A stretch of 64,000 nucleotides of DNA, taken from contig NC_054703.1 of assembly GCF_016097555.1 (NCBI RefSeq), positions 18,809,512-18,873,511 on the forward strand, read 5' to 3'. The notes beneath the pieces are model-generated. The model was not told the DNA's origin. It ran no database searches and saw only the letters and a program-made list of their open reading frames with translations. The position numbers were made by a program, and so were the translations under genes. Positions 1-11,833 of the stretch are shown piece after piece (position 1 is the first letter of the stretch; each line of letters starts with the position of its first letter). The stretch comes from Gigantopelta aegis. Lineage: Eukaryota; Mollusca; Gastropoda; Neomphalida; Peltospiridae.

Positions 1-303
1 TTGTATATTACAAATGGTGTCATCCATGGTCAGCACGTTTTCAATGTTATTGTCAACGAAACAGTCAATTAAAAAGGATAAACTAATAATAGTATAGTGA
101 CATACGCCATTTTACATTGCCAGTTATTTAGTAAAGTCATGTTAATTACGATTATACGACGTCGGACAAATGGATAAAGACCACAGAGAGGAACCTCGAT
201 GCCGCCATGTTATGGGCTACTGTTCGGTTAGCAACATGGGATCTATTATATGGACCGTCCCACACGCGGCTTAATATATACCAAGGAATTTGTTACACCA
301 TAC

Positions 304-416
<113 letters not shown>

Positions 417-567
417 AATATGCATGGTTGGATGGATTCGTTGCCAGGACTGATTCTCTGTAAATCAGTTCATAGATAAACAAAATAATATGTACTTGTA
501 ACTTATCCACGTAGCAACACACACAGAGCGGATCGAGTATAAACGTTATACATACATGATGATTCGT

Positions 568-692
568 CACGAGTGTTTTTTAATATAGAAAATATCAACC
601 GAGTGTTAGTTAATCGGTATTTGTTGAGGCTCTATCGAGACAAATACCGAGTAACAACACGAGGTTGATATTTTACATATTAAAAACACGAG
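568..692. repeat. Foldback (inverted-repeat) element
   Basis: Two arms of about 30 bp (568-600 and 663-692) are near-perfect reverse complements, both carrying the sequence AATATCAACC or its complement. A second inner inverted pair (ATTTGT / ACAAAT, about 615-650) lies between them. The structure resembles a small MITE or a hairpin. No transposase or clear target duplication was seen. Confidence 0.65.
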
Positions 693-1063
693 TAGCGGAT
701 TTTATTGATCCTATAACTCTCTTAAATAGTTTTTAAATTGATATTTACCAAAACAACACATTCAATGCAGCGTTAATCGCGGATTAATACGCTTCAATGG
801 AAGACGTTCGATCAGCTCATTGGGCCTCTCGCTACTCTCATAAGAAGTAGATTACGCCACGATATAGTTCTCCAATAAGTCTACGAATATATATATATAT
901 AAATAACAAACTCATCTGTTTATAGTTTGGAATTGGTTATTATTCATGACAACAAAATATTTAAGTAAATAATTAAAACCCAGAAACGATTATTAAACAC
1001 AACAACAAGTCAACAGGACAGTGCTTTGACCTACATACGGCGCGGCAATATGTGAATTGATAA
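693..1063. other. AT-rich sequence without recognised feature
   Basis: Nothing recognised apart from a short TA run near 890-900. Confidence 0.5.
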
Positions 1064-1165
1064 CTATTCACTGTCACTGCTCAAGTCGAGGATTCTTCTG
1101 CGTTTGACAGGCACAGGACTGGGAGATTTGTTCACTACATTAAATAATTTATCAAACAGTTTCAT
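1064..1165 (-). CDS. Small unidentified ORF with basic and acidic-serine tail
   Basis: A 33-residue frame, too short for most ORF callers. It starts MKLFDKLFNVV and ends in a basic stretch (VKRRR) followed by ILDLSSDSE and a stop. A basic cluster followed by a hydrophobic-acidic tail resembles a nuclear localisation signal plus a SUMO-interacting-type tail. It could be the last exon or C-terminus of a protein whose upstream part is the frame at 1282-1467. No homologue is recognised, and chance is a real alternative. Confidence 0.2.
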   Translation of the reverse strand: MKLFDKLFNVVNKSPSPVPVKRRRILDLSSDSE

Positions 1166-1281
1166 GCCATAAAGTGTCTGTTTGCATTTTGGTTAGTGGA
1201 GATAACTTCATCGATCATGAAATCTTTCACTGGAATAAATCTGCCTGTGTCGTCACGGTTAGATCTAATGCTTGACGTCGT

Positions 1282-1467
1282 CTACAACCGGTCCGATGTC
1301 AACGGCGTTTGACAGTTCGCTACTGAGAATAACAGAGATTTATTAAACATATGTTCGTAATCAGTTAAGTCAATAAATACCTTGTATTCAGAATTGTCCA
1401 GCACAGCTTGAATCGTTCCATAACCCTTTTTGTCAATGATGATAGTTTCTCCGATTACATAGTCCAT
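1282..1467 (-). CDS. Unidentified small ORF, coding-like
   Basis: 61 residues beginning MDYVIGETIIIDKKGYGTI. The composition is that of a folded protein rather than of a repeat: alternating hydrophobic and charged residues, a Gly-Tyr-Gly turn and a beta-rich look similar to small SH3/KOW-like barrels. It lies about 120 bases upstream, on the same strand, of the frame at 1064-1165. No family is recognised. It may be a decayed mobile-element gene or a host exon. Confidence 0.25.
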   Translation of the reverse strand: MDYVIGETIIIDKKGYGTIQAVLDNSEYKVFIDLTDYEHMFNKSLLFSVANCQTPLTSDRL

Positions 1468-1640
1468 GTTTTTCGTAAAGAAATTACGATGTAGTTCCGG
1501 TCTGATTACCTACAGACCTCGCAAATTTGCATACCATTATTAACCGGGTTAATAAACTAAATTATCACATGGGTTTATGACATGGATATCATGAGTAAGT
1601 TATAGGATAAAACTTAATATTTGGTTAGTACATTTATTGA

Positions 1641-1857
1641 TGTGTTTATACATGTGCGTACTGTGTACCATGTGTATTTCATATATATCTTATACACGTA
1701 ATGTGTCCCGTATTTGCGCAGTGTTTACTTGATGTGCGTAGAGCATATTCTAAACATGTTTACTTCATATACTTAGTGTATACTTGTGCGTGGTGTATAC
1801 GTATGTGTGTGTTTAGTGTGAGAAAATTGGGTAGATTCGTTTTACACTATGCACCAT
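1641..1857. repeat. Left remnant of a diverged tandem array of ~165 bp
   Basis: Sequence such as GGGTAGATTCGTTTTACACT at about 1829-1849 recurs at 8180 and 9013. This is the left piece of the array at 7803-9050, separated from it by the LTR element. Confidence 0.7.
1853..1857. repeat. 5-bp target-site duplication (left)
   Basis: ACCAT immediately precedes the left LTR. The same five bases follow the right LTR at 7798-7802. Confidence 0.9.
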
Positions 1858-3024
1858 TGTCACGGGGATCCTATAATACCCGTAACTGAATGAAACACGA
1901 TTGTCCAAATATCTCTCCTAACTGTATATCTATTAGATCTCTCTGTAACAGGCAGTATATACCCGCGTTGGCTCGTCTAGGTATGATCAGAGATAAGATC
2001 TTATATAAAGTATATATTATTATAGCACGTTTAGTTCACTAGAAAACACAACAAAAACACAATACACTTTGGAATCTGTATTAACCTACGCTGACAAATG
2101 TACTGCCGCAGTAGTCAATTAACAACAACAAATAATAACAACCCAGAACTGATCACTTAATTAGTTAATCTCTAGGCGTCTAGTTTACACAATATTGTAA
2201 TCACTTCACCGTGACACAACACCCACACGTGTGATAATCGAGAAACGCTTCTAGGGGAACTTAAGTAATAAAGGAATTACAACTCTATTCCTAACTGGTT
2301 AATTTTTAATTAACCCTTACTGCTCGTTCAGTAACCTTGTAACAGAATTAATACTGGTACCTATCACAATAAAGACAATAACCTACAGTTTACCTAGGTC
2401 CTCTAGGATGACTGGCTAAGCTTTATATTACCAAATACTCGTATAATGTTAGAACAAAAAGTCTACGATTTACTTCGTCAGATGACCGAAGACACTGTCT
2501 AAAGAATATTGGTATAATACAGTATTAAAATATTTAAAGTCACATCAATCACATCAAGGTTATACAACAGAGCAGAAATAATATATTTACCAAAGTCCAA
2601 ACGGACTAACGTTCCCTGGTGGCATTCCTATCTGGTTCTCCTCGATATCTAAAAAAAACTAGCTATCTATTATAAAATCAGAATATCGCCTGGGAGTACA
2701 AGGCGGTCCTCCCCCTATCAAGTGATATATCCCCAACTCCCAGAGACGCATTTTTCTCTTTGATCGCCAGACTTACTGACGCCTTGGTCGCCAAAATCAC
2801 GGTCGTCGAAACCGCACTCGCAGAGGTATTACGTAACTACTCGCCACATGGCCTCCGCACCTGGCTGGGTGTGTATTAGAAAGTACAGCTCGAGGACCGT
2901 CGCGCAGAGGTATTACGTAGCAGGTTGCCCACCTGGGCTACGTGCAATTTGGAACTGCACAGGCCCTCTAAAACAATTAATATCGCCACAGGCGAAAACA
3001 AAATTAAGAGCATGTTCCGTCACA
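1858..3024 (-). repeat. Left LTR of element A (3' LTR by orientation)
   Basis: A direct copy of 6595-7797, about 1.17 kb. Shared landmarks are the start TGTCACGGGGATCC, the block around 2848 (CCACATGGCCTCCGCACC), and the end TTCCGTCACA. Confidence 0.92.
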
Positions 3025-3045
3025 CACCCCCACCTCAAAAGGGAT
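3025..3045 (-). other. Polypurine tract of element A
   Basis: On the minus strand the sequence GAGGTGGGGGTG directly abuts the LTR start TGTGACGG, the expected position for the plus-strand primer of an LTR element. Confidence 0.6.
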
Positions 3046-3243
3046 ATGTCCTCTACTCTAGGAATAGGGAAATATACTACATTAAAACAAAAGGTGCGTT
3101 AACCGACGCATACGGGCATTTATAACACATGTAATAATAAGGTGACTACCAGTAATCACACTGAGTCTCTGGGTCCCTGGTATACAAATAAAATATATAA
3201 AAGCAAAACAGAAATCAAGAATGTCAACACATTATCATAACGT

Positions 3244-5067
3244 TCAACTTCGGGACAGGGCATCAGCGATTACATTGGATGTGCCCTTGATATGTTCAAT
3301 GGTAATTGGGTATTCTTGCAGGAGAAGACTCCATCTCAAAACTCTCTGGTTGGTGGCCTTCATTCTGTGAATGAAGGTAAGCGGATAATGATCAGTAAAG
3401 ACCACCACTTGATGCACTGCCGATTTCACGTAGATCTGAAAATGCTTCAGAGCTTGTACCATGGCCAAAGATTCCTTCTCTATAGTGGAATAGTTCACCT
3501 GGTGTTTGTCAAACGTTTTGGAGAAGAAACTTACAGGATGGTCCAGTCCATTTTCGTCTTCCTGGAACAGCACAGCTCCAGCTCCCACGTCACTGGCATC
3601 CACAGCTAGCTTGAACGGCATTCGGTAGTCTGGTGCTGCCATCACGGGAGACGAGGAGAGCATCTGCTTGAGACGGTTAAATGACTTCTCGCATTCATCT
3701 GACCACTGGAACTTCGTGTCCTTCGTTTTCAGTGTGGCACGTTTTCCAGGTTTTCTCCGATAGGCATGCTGTCGAATCGGTGTAGCGTTGGGTTCCAAGC
3801 GCACATCCTGGCTTAAGGTGTTGGTAACCGTTGGAAGGTCCTGACAAATGGAAACATTGTCTTGTATCAGCGTAGTCAACCTTGCTCGCTGGGGGCTCAA
3901 GTCTGCTAGAATCTGGCCGTTGGCCAACTTGATCTCCGCAGTCTTGACGTCATCACAGGAAATTGAGTGTCTCTCAATTTGGACAGGCAATACTGGAACT
4001 ATCGGCAGTCTGTCAAAATAACCTTTTAGCAAATTAATGTGACAATACCTACTTTTCCTAACCCTATCAGAAGTCTTTATCACATACCCTGTCTCATTAA
4101 CTCGTTTGTGCACAACATAGGGCCCGAAATACCTGTTCTGCAATGAACCCCGTTTAATGGGAAGGTACAGCAGCACCTTATCCCCTAGTTTAAATTCCCG
4201 ACTCCTAACCTTCCCATCAAACACTGATTTTATTTTCCTCTGAGCATGGCTCAGTTGCTTCCTATCCTTTCTATCTCTAACTCTCTTATTCATTAATACT
4301 CCCTTGTCCACAGTTAACAAGGTAGTGCGAGCTGCCAACAATTTTGGATCAGCCCCCTGCTCTAGAATTAACTCTTGTCTATTGCAAGGTAAGTCCCCTA
4401 TATCAAACACAACTGGTTCATTTCCCCTTTGCGGGAGGTCAACAGGTTCCAACACATTTAGTTCGTCAGTTGACTTATCTACCATTTTACTGATAACCTC
4501 ATCCACTCTAATTTCATGGCTCACACACGTATCAGACAAATCAAAAATATCCTCTGGGTCTCGTGTAACCCTTTTGGCCTTAGCCCTAGTCTTTACACAC
4601 GCAGGATATCTAATCTCATCAACCTCACACTCTTCTATTGGTAAACGGCTGTCTTTAATTAACAATTGGTCACATTTCGGCTGACAACACTGACTAGTCA
4701 AATAATTACCCAACAAAACTCCTATGTTTTCAACAGGCAAGTCCTTCACAACACCCATAACGACTGGTCCCGTCACAAACTTCGAACACAAGAAAATCTT
4801 ATGTAACCGTACAACCATTTTTTCTCCAGTAACTGAGGTTAAAGCCAAACTACGTCCTGTATCTGAATTTTCAATACCAGCTAAACACTTTGACGTTATC
4901 AGCGACTGACTACACCCCGTATCTCGATAGATTGTTATTGCCTTAGGACACAACTCTTGTTTGACATCACAAACCATACCAGTGGACACATACGGGTTTA
5001 CTTTTTCTGCCATGGGACTAACCATTAACTCTCTCGCTAACGGAGCTGACCTCACTAAACCGACCAC
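3244..5067 (-). CDS. Pol remnant of element A (protease, integrase tail, RNase H)
   Basis: A 607-residue frame of the fossil element. Near residues 45-60 is an aspartic-protease-type region (YRDTGCSQSLI). The middle has an integrase C-terminal-like stretch (KLGDKVLLYLP, then RYFGPYVVHKRV, then HINLLKGYF). The last 150 residues are a Ty3/gypsy RNase H (AVDASDVGAGAVLFQ, FFSKTF, YSTIEKESLAMV, FTDHYPLTFI, then SNVIADALSRS). These families are well established, and the arrangement shows a rearranged, broken pol. It lies between the LTRs, in the same orientation as the Gag-like pieces. Confidence 0.85.
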   Translation of the reverse strand: MVGLVRSAPLARELMVSPMAEKVNPYVSTGMVCDVKQELCPKAITIYRDTGCSQSLITSKCLAGIENSDTGRSLALTSVTGEKMVVRLHKIFLCSKFVTGPVVMGVVKDLPVENIGVLLGNYLTSQCCQPKCDQLLIKDSRLPIEECEVDEIRYPACVKTRAKAKRVTRDPEDIFDLSDTCVSHEIRVDEVISKMVDKSTDELNVLEPVDLPQRGNEPVVFDIGDLPCNRQELILEQGADPKLLAARTTLLTVDKGVLMNKRVRDRKDRKQLSHAQRKIKSVFDGKVRSREFKLGDKVLLYLPIKRGSLQNRYFGPYVVHKRVNETGYVIKTSDRVRKSRYCHINLLKGYFDRLPIVPVLPVQIERHSISCDDVKTAEIKLANGQILADLSPQRARLTTLIQDNVSICQDLPTVTNTLSQDVRLEPNATPIRQHAYRRKPGKRATLKTKDTKFQWSDECEKSFNRLKQMLSSSPVMAAPDYRMPFKLAVDASDVGAGAVLFQEDENGLDHPVSFFSKTFDKHQVNYSTIEKESLAMVQALKHFQIYVKSAVHQVVVFTDHYPLTFIHRMKATNQRVLRWSLLLQEYPITIEHIKGTSNVIADALSRS

Positions 5068-5451
5068 GTGCGCACTATCGCGTTTCCTTTTAAAACAGTC
5101 CCCGACAAGATGGTTATCCTTTTTACAGTAACTGCAATGTGGACGAAAAGTTCGTGCATTGGCTCATAATGCAGGCCTATCTTTACTTTGCCCACCAGGT
5201 GCATTTCTTGCCTGACTAGCTGACCAACTAGATGACTCTCCTCGATAGTTACTTTCCCGGGAAAAACCTGGCTGAAATTTCTTCTTATCACCCTGTTGTA
5301 AAGAGCTACCCGGTACTGCCTGAGCTTTGTGTATTAACACGTAGTCATCTGCCACTATGCCTGCCTCCTCTATCTTTTTGACATCACGATCCTCTAAATG
5401 AATACGTAAGCTAACTGGTAATCCATTTTTAATGTCCTGTAAGATTAACAA
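5068..5451 (-). pseudogene. Gag-like remnant of element A
   Basis: A frame over 5164-5451 has the look of the C-terminal half of Ty3/gypsy Gag: LRIHLEDRDVKKIEEAG, then ADDYVLIHKA, then a Ser/Gly/Arg-rich tail. The adjoining stretch towards 5070 has the Cys/His spacing of a CCHC knuckle. Gag would form the particle shell and bind the RNA genome. This copy is a fossil and is broken. Confidence 0.6.
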
Positions 5452-5851
5452 CTCCCGTAACTATAAGACTGACCCTGCGTTTTTCTCAACTCGCTATACC
5501 GTAACCGATAATCCTCAGGTCGTAATTCATAAGCCCTCAACACTGCAGCCTTAACTAGTCGTACTGACTTGCTCGCTCATCACTCATTGAAGTATAAGCT
5601 ACACTAGCCTTCCCCTTAAACTTAGACACGGCTAACAATGTCCACTTAGACTGCGGCCAATTTAGGCTGCTTAGCGGCCCGTTCAAAAAGTTGGAAGAAC
5701 ATATCTACCTCCGACCATCAAATACAGGCACTGACTCTATAAGCCTTCGGACGTGTTAAACCCCATTTCCGGCCTCCCGTCTAACTTCTTCATTTGACTA
5801 GTATTCAACTTTAACTCATGTGTCCACTTTTAATTTTGCTAACTGGGAATT

Positions 5852-6150
<299 letters not shown>

Positions 6151-6182
6151 ATGGCACGTTTATCTCTTTCGACTCAAGTTTT

Positions 6183-6428
6183 TTAAAAAGCTAATTGTTG
6201 TTCCACACTTAACTCATTTATCTCTATCTCTGGAACAATCTCACTGTCTTCCATAGCAGGACTATCACCAAAAACGTCCTGGATAATAATTTTCCTTATA
6301 TCTCCTAAAGTTTTAGCTGATGTTAAATCAATTTCTCGCTCGCCCGCGATTTCATCTAACTCGGCCTTACGTGCTCGCTTAATCTCCACTACACTGAGCG
6401 TAGGCCTATCCAGCAAATTCTTATCCAT
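6183..6428 (-). pseudogene. Probable Gag N-terminal remnant of element A
   Basis: 81 residues starting MDKNLLDRPTLSVVEIKRAR. It is charged and helical, with a SAP-like pattern (ELDEIAGEREIDLTSAKTLG). It is the first frame downstream of the 5' LTR in the element's own orientation, where Gag should begin. There is no direct homology call, and the assignment rests on position and composition. Confidence 0.45.
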
Positions 6429-6564
6429 GTTTAGATATGACGCACTTATTATTAATTAATTTTCTAGTGAACAACGTTACTACTTCTAGTTATTTGTAAA
6501 AATAATTTGTAAAGCCCCCATTTACAAACAATACTTTTTTTAAATATGCATGTCCCGTTTCAGA

Positions 6565-6594
6565 TCCAGGACGAGCGCCCCAATTTTCTACTCC
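6565..6594 (-). other. Primer-binding-like site of element A
   Basis: Just inside the right LTR, reading on the minus strand, is TTGGGGCGCTCGTCCTGGAT. It is close to the proline-tRNA primer site of gammaretroviruses. About 10 bases separate it from the LTR end. Confidence 0.5.
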
Positions 6595-7797
6595 TGTCAC
6601 GGGGATCCTATAATACCCGTAACTGAATGAAACACGATTGTCCAAATATCTCTCCTAACTGTATATCTATTAGATCTCTCTGTAACAGGCAGTATATACC
6701 CGCGTTGGCTCGTCTAGGTATGATCAGAGATAAGATCTTATATAAAGTATATATTATTATAGCACGTTTAGTTCACTAGAAAACACAACAAAAACAACAC
6801 AATACACTTTGGAATCTGTATTAACCTACGCTGACAAAAGTTGTACTGCCGCAGTAGTCCCCCAATTAACAACAACAAATAATAACAACCCAGAACTGAT
6901 AAACTTAATTAGTTAATCTCTAGGTGTCTAGTTTACACAATATTGTAATCACTTCACCGTGACACAACACCCCACACGTGTGATAAAAAGGCGAGAAATC
7001 GAGAAACGCTTCTAGGGGAACTTAAGTAATAAAGGAATTACAACTCTATTCCTAACTGGTTAATTTTTAATTAACCCTTACTACTCGTTCAGTAACCTTG
7101 TAACACAGAATTAATACTGGTACCTATCACAATAAAGACAATAACCTACAGTTTACCTAGGTCCTCTAGGATGACTGGCTAAGCTTTATATTACCAAATA
7201 CTCGTATAATGTTAGAACAAAAAGTCTACGATTTACTTCGTCAGATGACCGAAGACACTGTCTAAAGAATATTGGTATAATACAGTATTAAAATATTTAA
7301 AGTCACATCAATCACATCAAGGTTATACAACAGAGCAGAAATAATATATTTACCAAAGTCCAAACGGATCCAAACGGACTAACGTTCCCTGGAAGCCTTC
7401 CTATCTGGTTCTCCTCGATATAAAAAAAAACTAGCTATTTATTATAAAATCAGAATATCGCCTGGGAGTACAAGGCGGTTCTCCCCATATCAAGTGATAT
7501 ATCCCCAACTCCCAGAGACGCATTTTTCTCTTTGATCGCCAGACTTACTGACGCCTTGGTCGCCAAAATCACGGTCGTCGAAACCGCACTCGCAGAGGTA
7601 TTACATAACTACTCGCCACATGGCCTCCGCACCTGGCTGGGTGTGTATTAGAAAGTACAGCTCGAGGACCATCGCGCAGAGGTATTACGTAACAAGCTGC
7701 CCACCTGGGCTACGTGCAATTTGGAACTGCACACGGCCCTCTAAAACAATTAATATCGCCACAGGCGAAAACAAAATTAAGAGCATTTTCCGTCACA
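6595..7797 (-). repeat. Right LTR of element A (5' LTR by orientation)
   Basis: A direct repeat of 1858-3024, slightly longer because of small insertions. It has the same TGTCAC start and GTCACA end. Confidence 0.92.
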
Positions 7798-7802
7798 ACC
7801 AT
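7798..7802. repeat. 5-bp target-site duplication (right)
   Basis: ACCAT directly after the right LTR matches 1853-1857. Confidence 0.9.
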
Positions 7803-9050
7803 ATATAAGGATGGAGCGATACGTGGGAAGTTGCTCCTGAGCCACAATGTGGATTGTGCGCTACTCAACACATAATAAACATTTTATGTTTAGTTTCAGA
7901 ATTGTTGGTCTAATCTCAACAGAGAGCTGATATCAGAATGTCGACCTTAAACGGCGAGTCACGTTCAGATAGAGCCTTGAGCCACCCTATGTTCCTCTCA
8001 TTTCCATAGAACATGCACTAGTGGTTGGTCGGTAGAATTTCATAAATTGTCTGTTTATTTCCAGAATTGTGTGCCTGTAAACGAGTGTTGTTGCTGTGTA
8101 CCATACTTTGATGGTTGAATGTGCACCACTGAATACATGTTTATCATATAATAAACATTGTTTGTTTAGTTTCAGAATTGTGGGTAGATAGATTTTACAC
8201 TGAGAACTACATGTATGGATGGGGCGTAACGTTGGAAGTTGCCTCTGAGCCATCATGTGTTTCATATTTATGGGATGAATGTGCACTGCTGAACACCTCT
8301 CTATTATATGATAAACATCATAATATTTAGTTTCAGAATTGTGGGTATACTGATTTTACAATGTGTACTTTATATATGGATGGGGTGTTACGTGGTAAGT
8401 TGCCCCCGAGCCACCCTGTGTTTGTTATTTCTAGGTTGAATGTGCACCGCTGAACACTTGTTTATCATATGATAAACATTCTATGTTTAGTTTCAGAATT
8501 GTGGGTCCAATCTCAAAATTGAGCTGAAAACCGAATTTCGACCATATATATGGATGGGGCGTAACGTTGGAAGATGTCCTTGGGCCACCCTGTGTTTGTT
8601 AGTTGTTGGTTGAATGTGCACTAATGAACACATCTCTATCATATGATAAACATTCTATGTTTAATGTCCAATTGTGGGTCCAATCAGAATATTGAGCTGA
8701 AATCCGAATTTCGACGTTTAACGAGGCGTCACGTTCAGATAGAACCTTGAGCCACCCTAGGTTCTTCTCATTTCCATTGAACAAGCACTAGAAGATGGAT
8801 CTGTAGAATTTTATAAACTTTCTATGTTTAGTTCCATAATTGTGTGCCTGTAAACGAGTGTGGTGTAGTTATACTGTGTACCATATATTTGACGGGACGT
8901 TACCTTAGAAGTTGCGCCTGAGCCGCCACGTGTTTGTTATATATGAGTTGTATGTGCACCACTGACACATCTATATTATATGATAAACATTCTATGTTTA
9001 GTTTCGGAATGCTGGGTAGGTTCATTTTACACTGTATATTATATATAGGC
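7803..9050. repeat. Diverged tandem array of ~150-280 bp units (mostly ~170 bp)
   Basis: The block TATGATAAACATTCTATG followed by TTAGTTTCAGAATTGTGGGT recurs, with changes, near 7871, 8148, 8316, 8465, 8642, 8812 and 8982. The block ATGGATGGGGCGTAACGTTG recurs between them. Units are well diverged, so the array is old. Its left end is at 1641-1857. Confidence 0.85.
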
Positions 9051-9520
9051 AGTACTAAACCAAATAACTTCCGGCTGGGTCAAAGTTCGAGGCGCACCCA
9101 ACGTTTGATAGAGAAGTGAACACCACAAGTCCTGAGATTGGTGATAAATGTGAGTGTGTTGGGTATAAAAAAATAGTTTCATGTGGGTAACAAAAAGCTA
9201 TTTTATTACATCTAGTACCACTGTCTCAAGTAGCCTTGTGCTTGAAACATGTATGGGGTACCTGTAAAAAAAGTACTCGAATTTTGTGCGGAACTAGGAT
9301 AGTCACCTGTTATCTCAGAAATGAGCAATTTGACCCCAATTTTTTTTCTGATTCACTTTAAGGGTGAGGGGTGGTAGTATTTATATCCGTGGCGTTTATG
9401 TCGATTGATACGCTGCAGGTAGGAGTTTTAGCCACATATGTTACTATTGTCGTCTATGGGAATTGATTTGGTAGTATACACCCTAAAGCACATATTCAGT
9501 GCATAGTAAAAACTATTATG
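9051..9520. repeat. Possible dispersed repeat of unknown class
   Basis: Begins after the array with CTTCCGGCTGGGTCAAAG and runs through a T-rich stretch and GGTGAGGGGTGGTAG. It has no coding potential. It has the look of an abundant molluscan interspersed repeat, but there is no second copy in this window to prove it. Confidence 0.3.
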
Positions 9521-10431
9521 ATTTTGTCATTTTATTTAATTAAACTATACTGGTTAATCCATTAACCATCACTCAACCATGCAAGTTCAAAATGACCTTG
9601 ACCTTGACAATGGTCACTGTACATGGCTCTGAATGGAGTTTGAATCAAAGTTAGCACTGGTTTTGGTCTATAATTCATACTGTAAAGATTTCAATAATTT
9701 CTTTTTACATGGTATTTAACTTGCCATATAAAATTGCTCTTAAATATGGTTTTATATATAGGCAGCCTGAACTAAGATTTTGATAGCAATTTATTTTTAT
9801 ATTAAAAATAGCATGTGCCAATAGTGGGTTAATGTCTTTAGTTTCCATTAACATAGTTAATTTTTCATGTATGAAATTCTGAAAACTAAAATTTGTAAAG
9901 AACTTGATTTTTATTGTCATTTTGACATATTTACAGGGTGCTAAGTTATATTTTAGACAAATTTGAGGTTTATGCAAAATGTTAAGTAAATTTAAAGAAA
10001 AACTTTACTAAAAACATAATTAAATTTGTTGTCACTACTGTGTCTTCTGTTCTTATTTATACATAACAATAAGCTTGTTAAACATATACATGTATTTAGA
10101 TCTCCAGTTTGCTCCCATGAAGAGCATTTTGAGTTTATACTAGATTCAGAACCAATTTTTTTCAGATTTGATTATCTGCCATGGATCAAGTTGATAATTT
10201 ATTTTATTGTTAAAGCTGTATTACCTAATGTTACTAGCTAAATAAAATGCTGGATTACAGATTGTAGGAATACATCCAATATACATATTGTATTCATCTG
10301 GATTAAAAAATAATACAAGAAAATAGATGTTCGGATAACTATGTCATTTAAAAATAGTTAGTTTTTTTATTCAGTAATTAATCAAAAATAAATGTGTGAA
10401 AGCTGCATGATAATTCCAGATAACACAACTA
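9521..10431. other. AT-rich region without genes
   Basis: No coding signal. The only item noted is a pair of nuclear-receptor-like half sites at about 9589-9605 (TGACCTTGACCTTGAC). Confidence 0.5.
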
Positions 10432-10795
10432 TTAAAGGGACATTCCTGAGTTTGCTGCATTGTAAGATGTTTCCGAGTAAAAAAATATTTCTTCGATTAA
10501 AGTTACATCTTAAATATATTTTCTTGTTTAGAATATCAGTGTTTGTATATTCAATGTGTTTCTGGTCGTCTTAATATTTGTAAGAAACCAAACTGGATTT
10601 GGTCTTCAAATAATTTCGTACGTACGAAAAAACATATTTTAGGAAATAAAATGAAATTTAACCTAGTACCAATATTAGAATAATCAGAAGCACATTTAAT
10701 ATACAGCCTCTAATAATTTATACATAAAATATGTTTGATATGTAATTACAATCGTTAAAAAGTCTCGTTTAGTCGACTCAGGAATGTCCCTTTAA
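10432..10795. mobile_element. TTAA-flanked MITE, copy 1
   Basis: Starts TTAAAGGGACATTCCTGAG and ends CTCAGGAATGTCCCTTTAA, which are inverted ends of about 18 bp with TTAA at both borders. It is non-coding, 364 bp. The interior is nearly identical in layout to copy 2. TTAA borders suggest a piggyBac-like mobiliser, though the TTAA may also be part of the inverted repeat. Confidence 0.85.
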
Positions 10796-10953
10796 AACCT
10801 CCAATTGCAGTTGGCTATAAATAAAATATAGTCAGGAATATTGGTGGCTGCCAATGGTTTTGATGGTTCATTATGAAAATCAGTATGGCCGATGTATTTG
10901 AAATTTCCACACCCAGCATACAGGATTTCCTCCCCACACTGATGTTCAGGACA

Positions 10954-11344
10954 TTAAAGGGACATTACCGAGTTTGCTGCATTGTAAGATGTTTTCGACT
11001 AATAAAATATTTCTACGATTAAACTTACATAATAAATGTATTTTCTTGTTTAGAATATCAGTGCCTACATATTCAATGTGTTTCTGGTCGTCTTAATATT
11101 TCTAAGAAGCCCAAACTGGATTTTGTCTTCAAATAATTTCGTACATACGAAAAAACTATATTTTAGGAAATAAGATGAAATTTAACCTAGTACAAATATT
11201 AGAACGATCAGAAACACGTTTAATATACAGCCACTAATATTTTATGCACCAAAATATATTTGTTATGTAATTACAATCGTTAAAAAGTTTCTGTTAGTCG
11301 ATAACATCTTAAAACGTGCAGCAAACTCAGGAATGTCCCTTTAA
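10954..11344. mobile_element. TTAA-flanked MITE, copy 2
   Basis: 391 bp, same family and orientation as copy 1. It has the longer terminal inverted repeats (AGTTTGCTGCATTGTAAGATG and its complement near 11300-11325). It is separated from copy 1 by about 160 bp. Confidence 0.87.
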
Positions 11345-11742
11345 GTCATTACTTCATACAGGTACAGTCATGTTGGTGTTTAGTAAAACTAGTCTGGTAG
11401 TGGCAGTCCTTTTTATGGCGATACAAGAGGGATGAAATAAACTTGGTGGCGATGTAAATGATTTCCTCGATAGTGGTTGTCCTCCTATACACGAGACCGT
11501 AGACAGTGATTCGTGGAATCATCCATTATATTGCCAAATGCGCGTTCGACTGCATTGTGCCCTGATCATGTATTACGGTTTTATCGTACAGATTACCTTG
11601 GATGGGTTTAAAACTTAATAAATTAATGTTTTTATATGAAATTTTATTTGTATTCATTATGAATTACATGCTAATTCATCGGTTCCTTTTTGACACTAAC
11701 GGACAATAGCCTCAAAATTAATATTTTCCGCCTCAGTAAAAC

Positions 11743-11746
<4 letters not shown>
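11345..11746. other. Non-coding spacer
   Basis: No recognised feature. Confidence 0.4.

Positions 11747-11833
<87 letters not shown>
11747..11833. repeat. (TC)n then (TG)n microsatellite
   Basis: Pure CT repeat to about 11819, then TG to 11833. Open frames across it are artefacts. Confidence 0.97.

Noticed and set aside
3292-4909. Plus-strand frames opposite element A pol
   Set aside because: Shadows of the minus-strand pol remnant.
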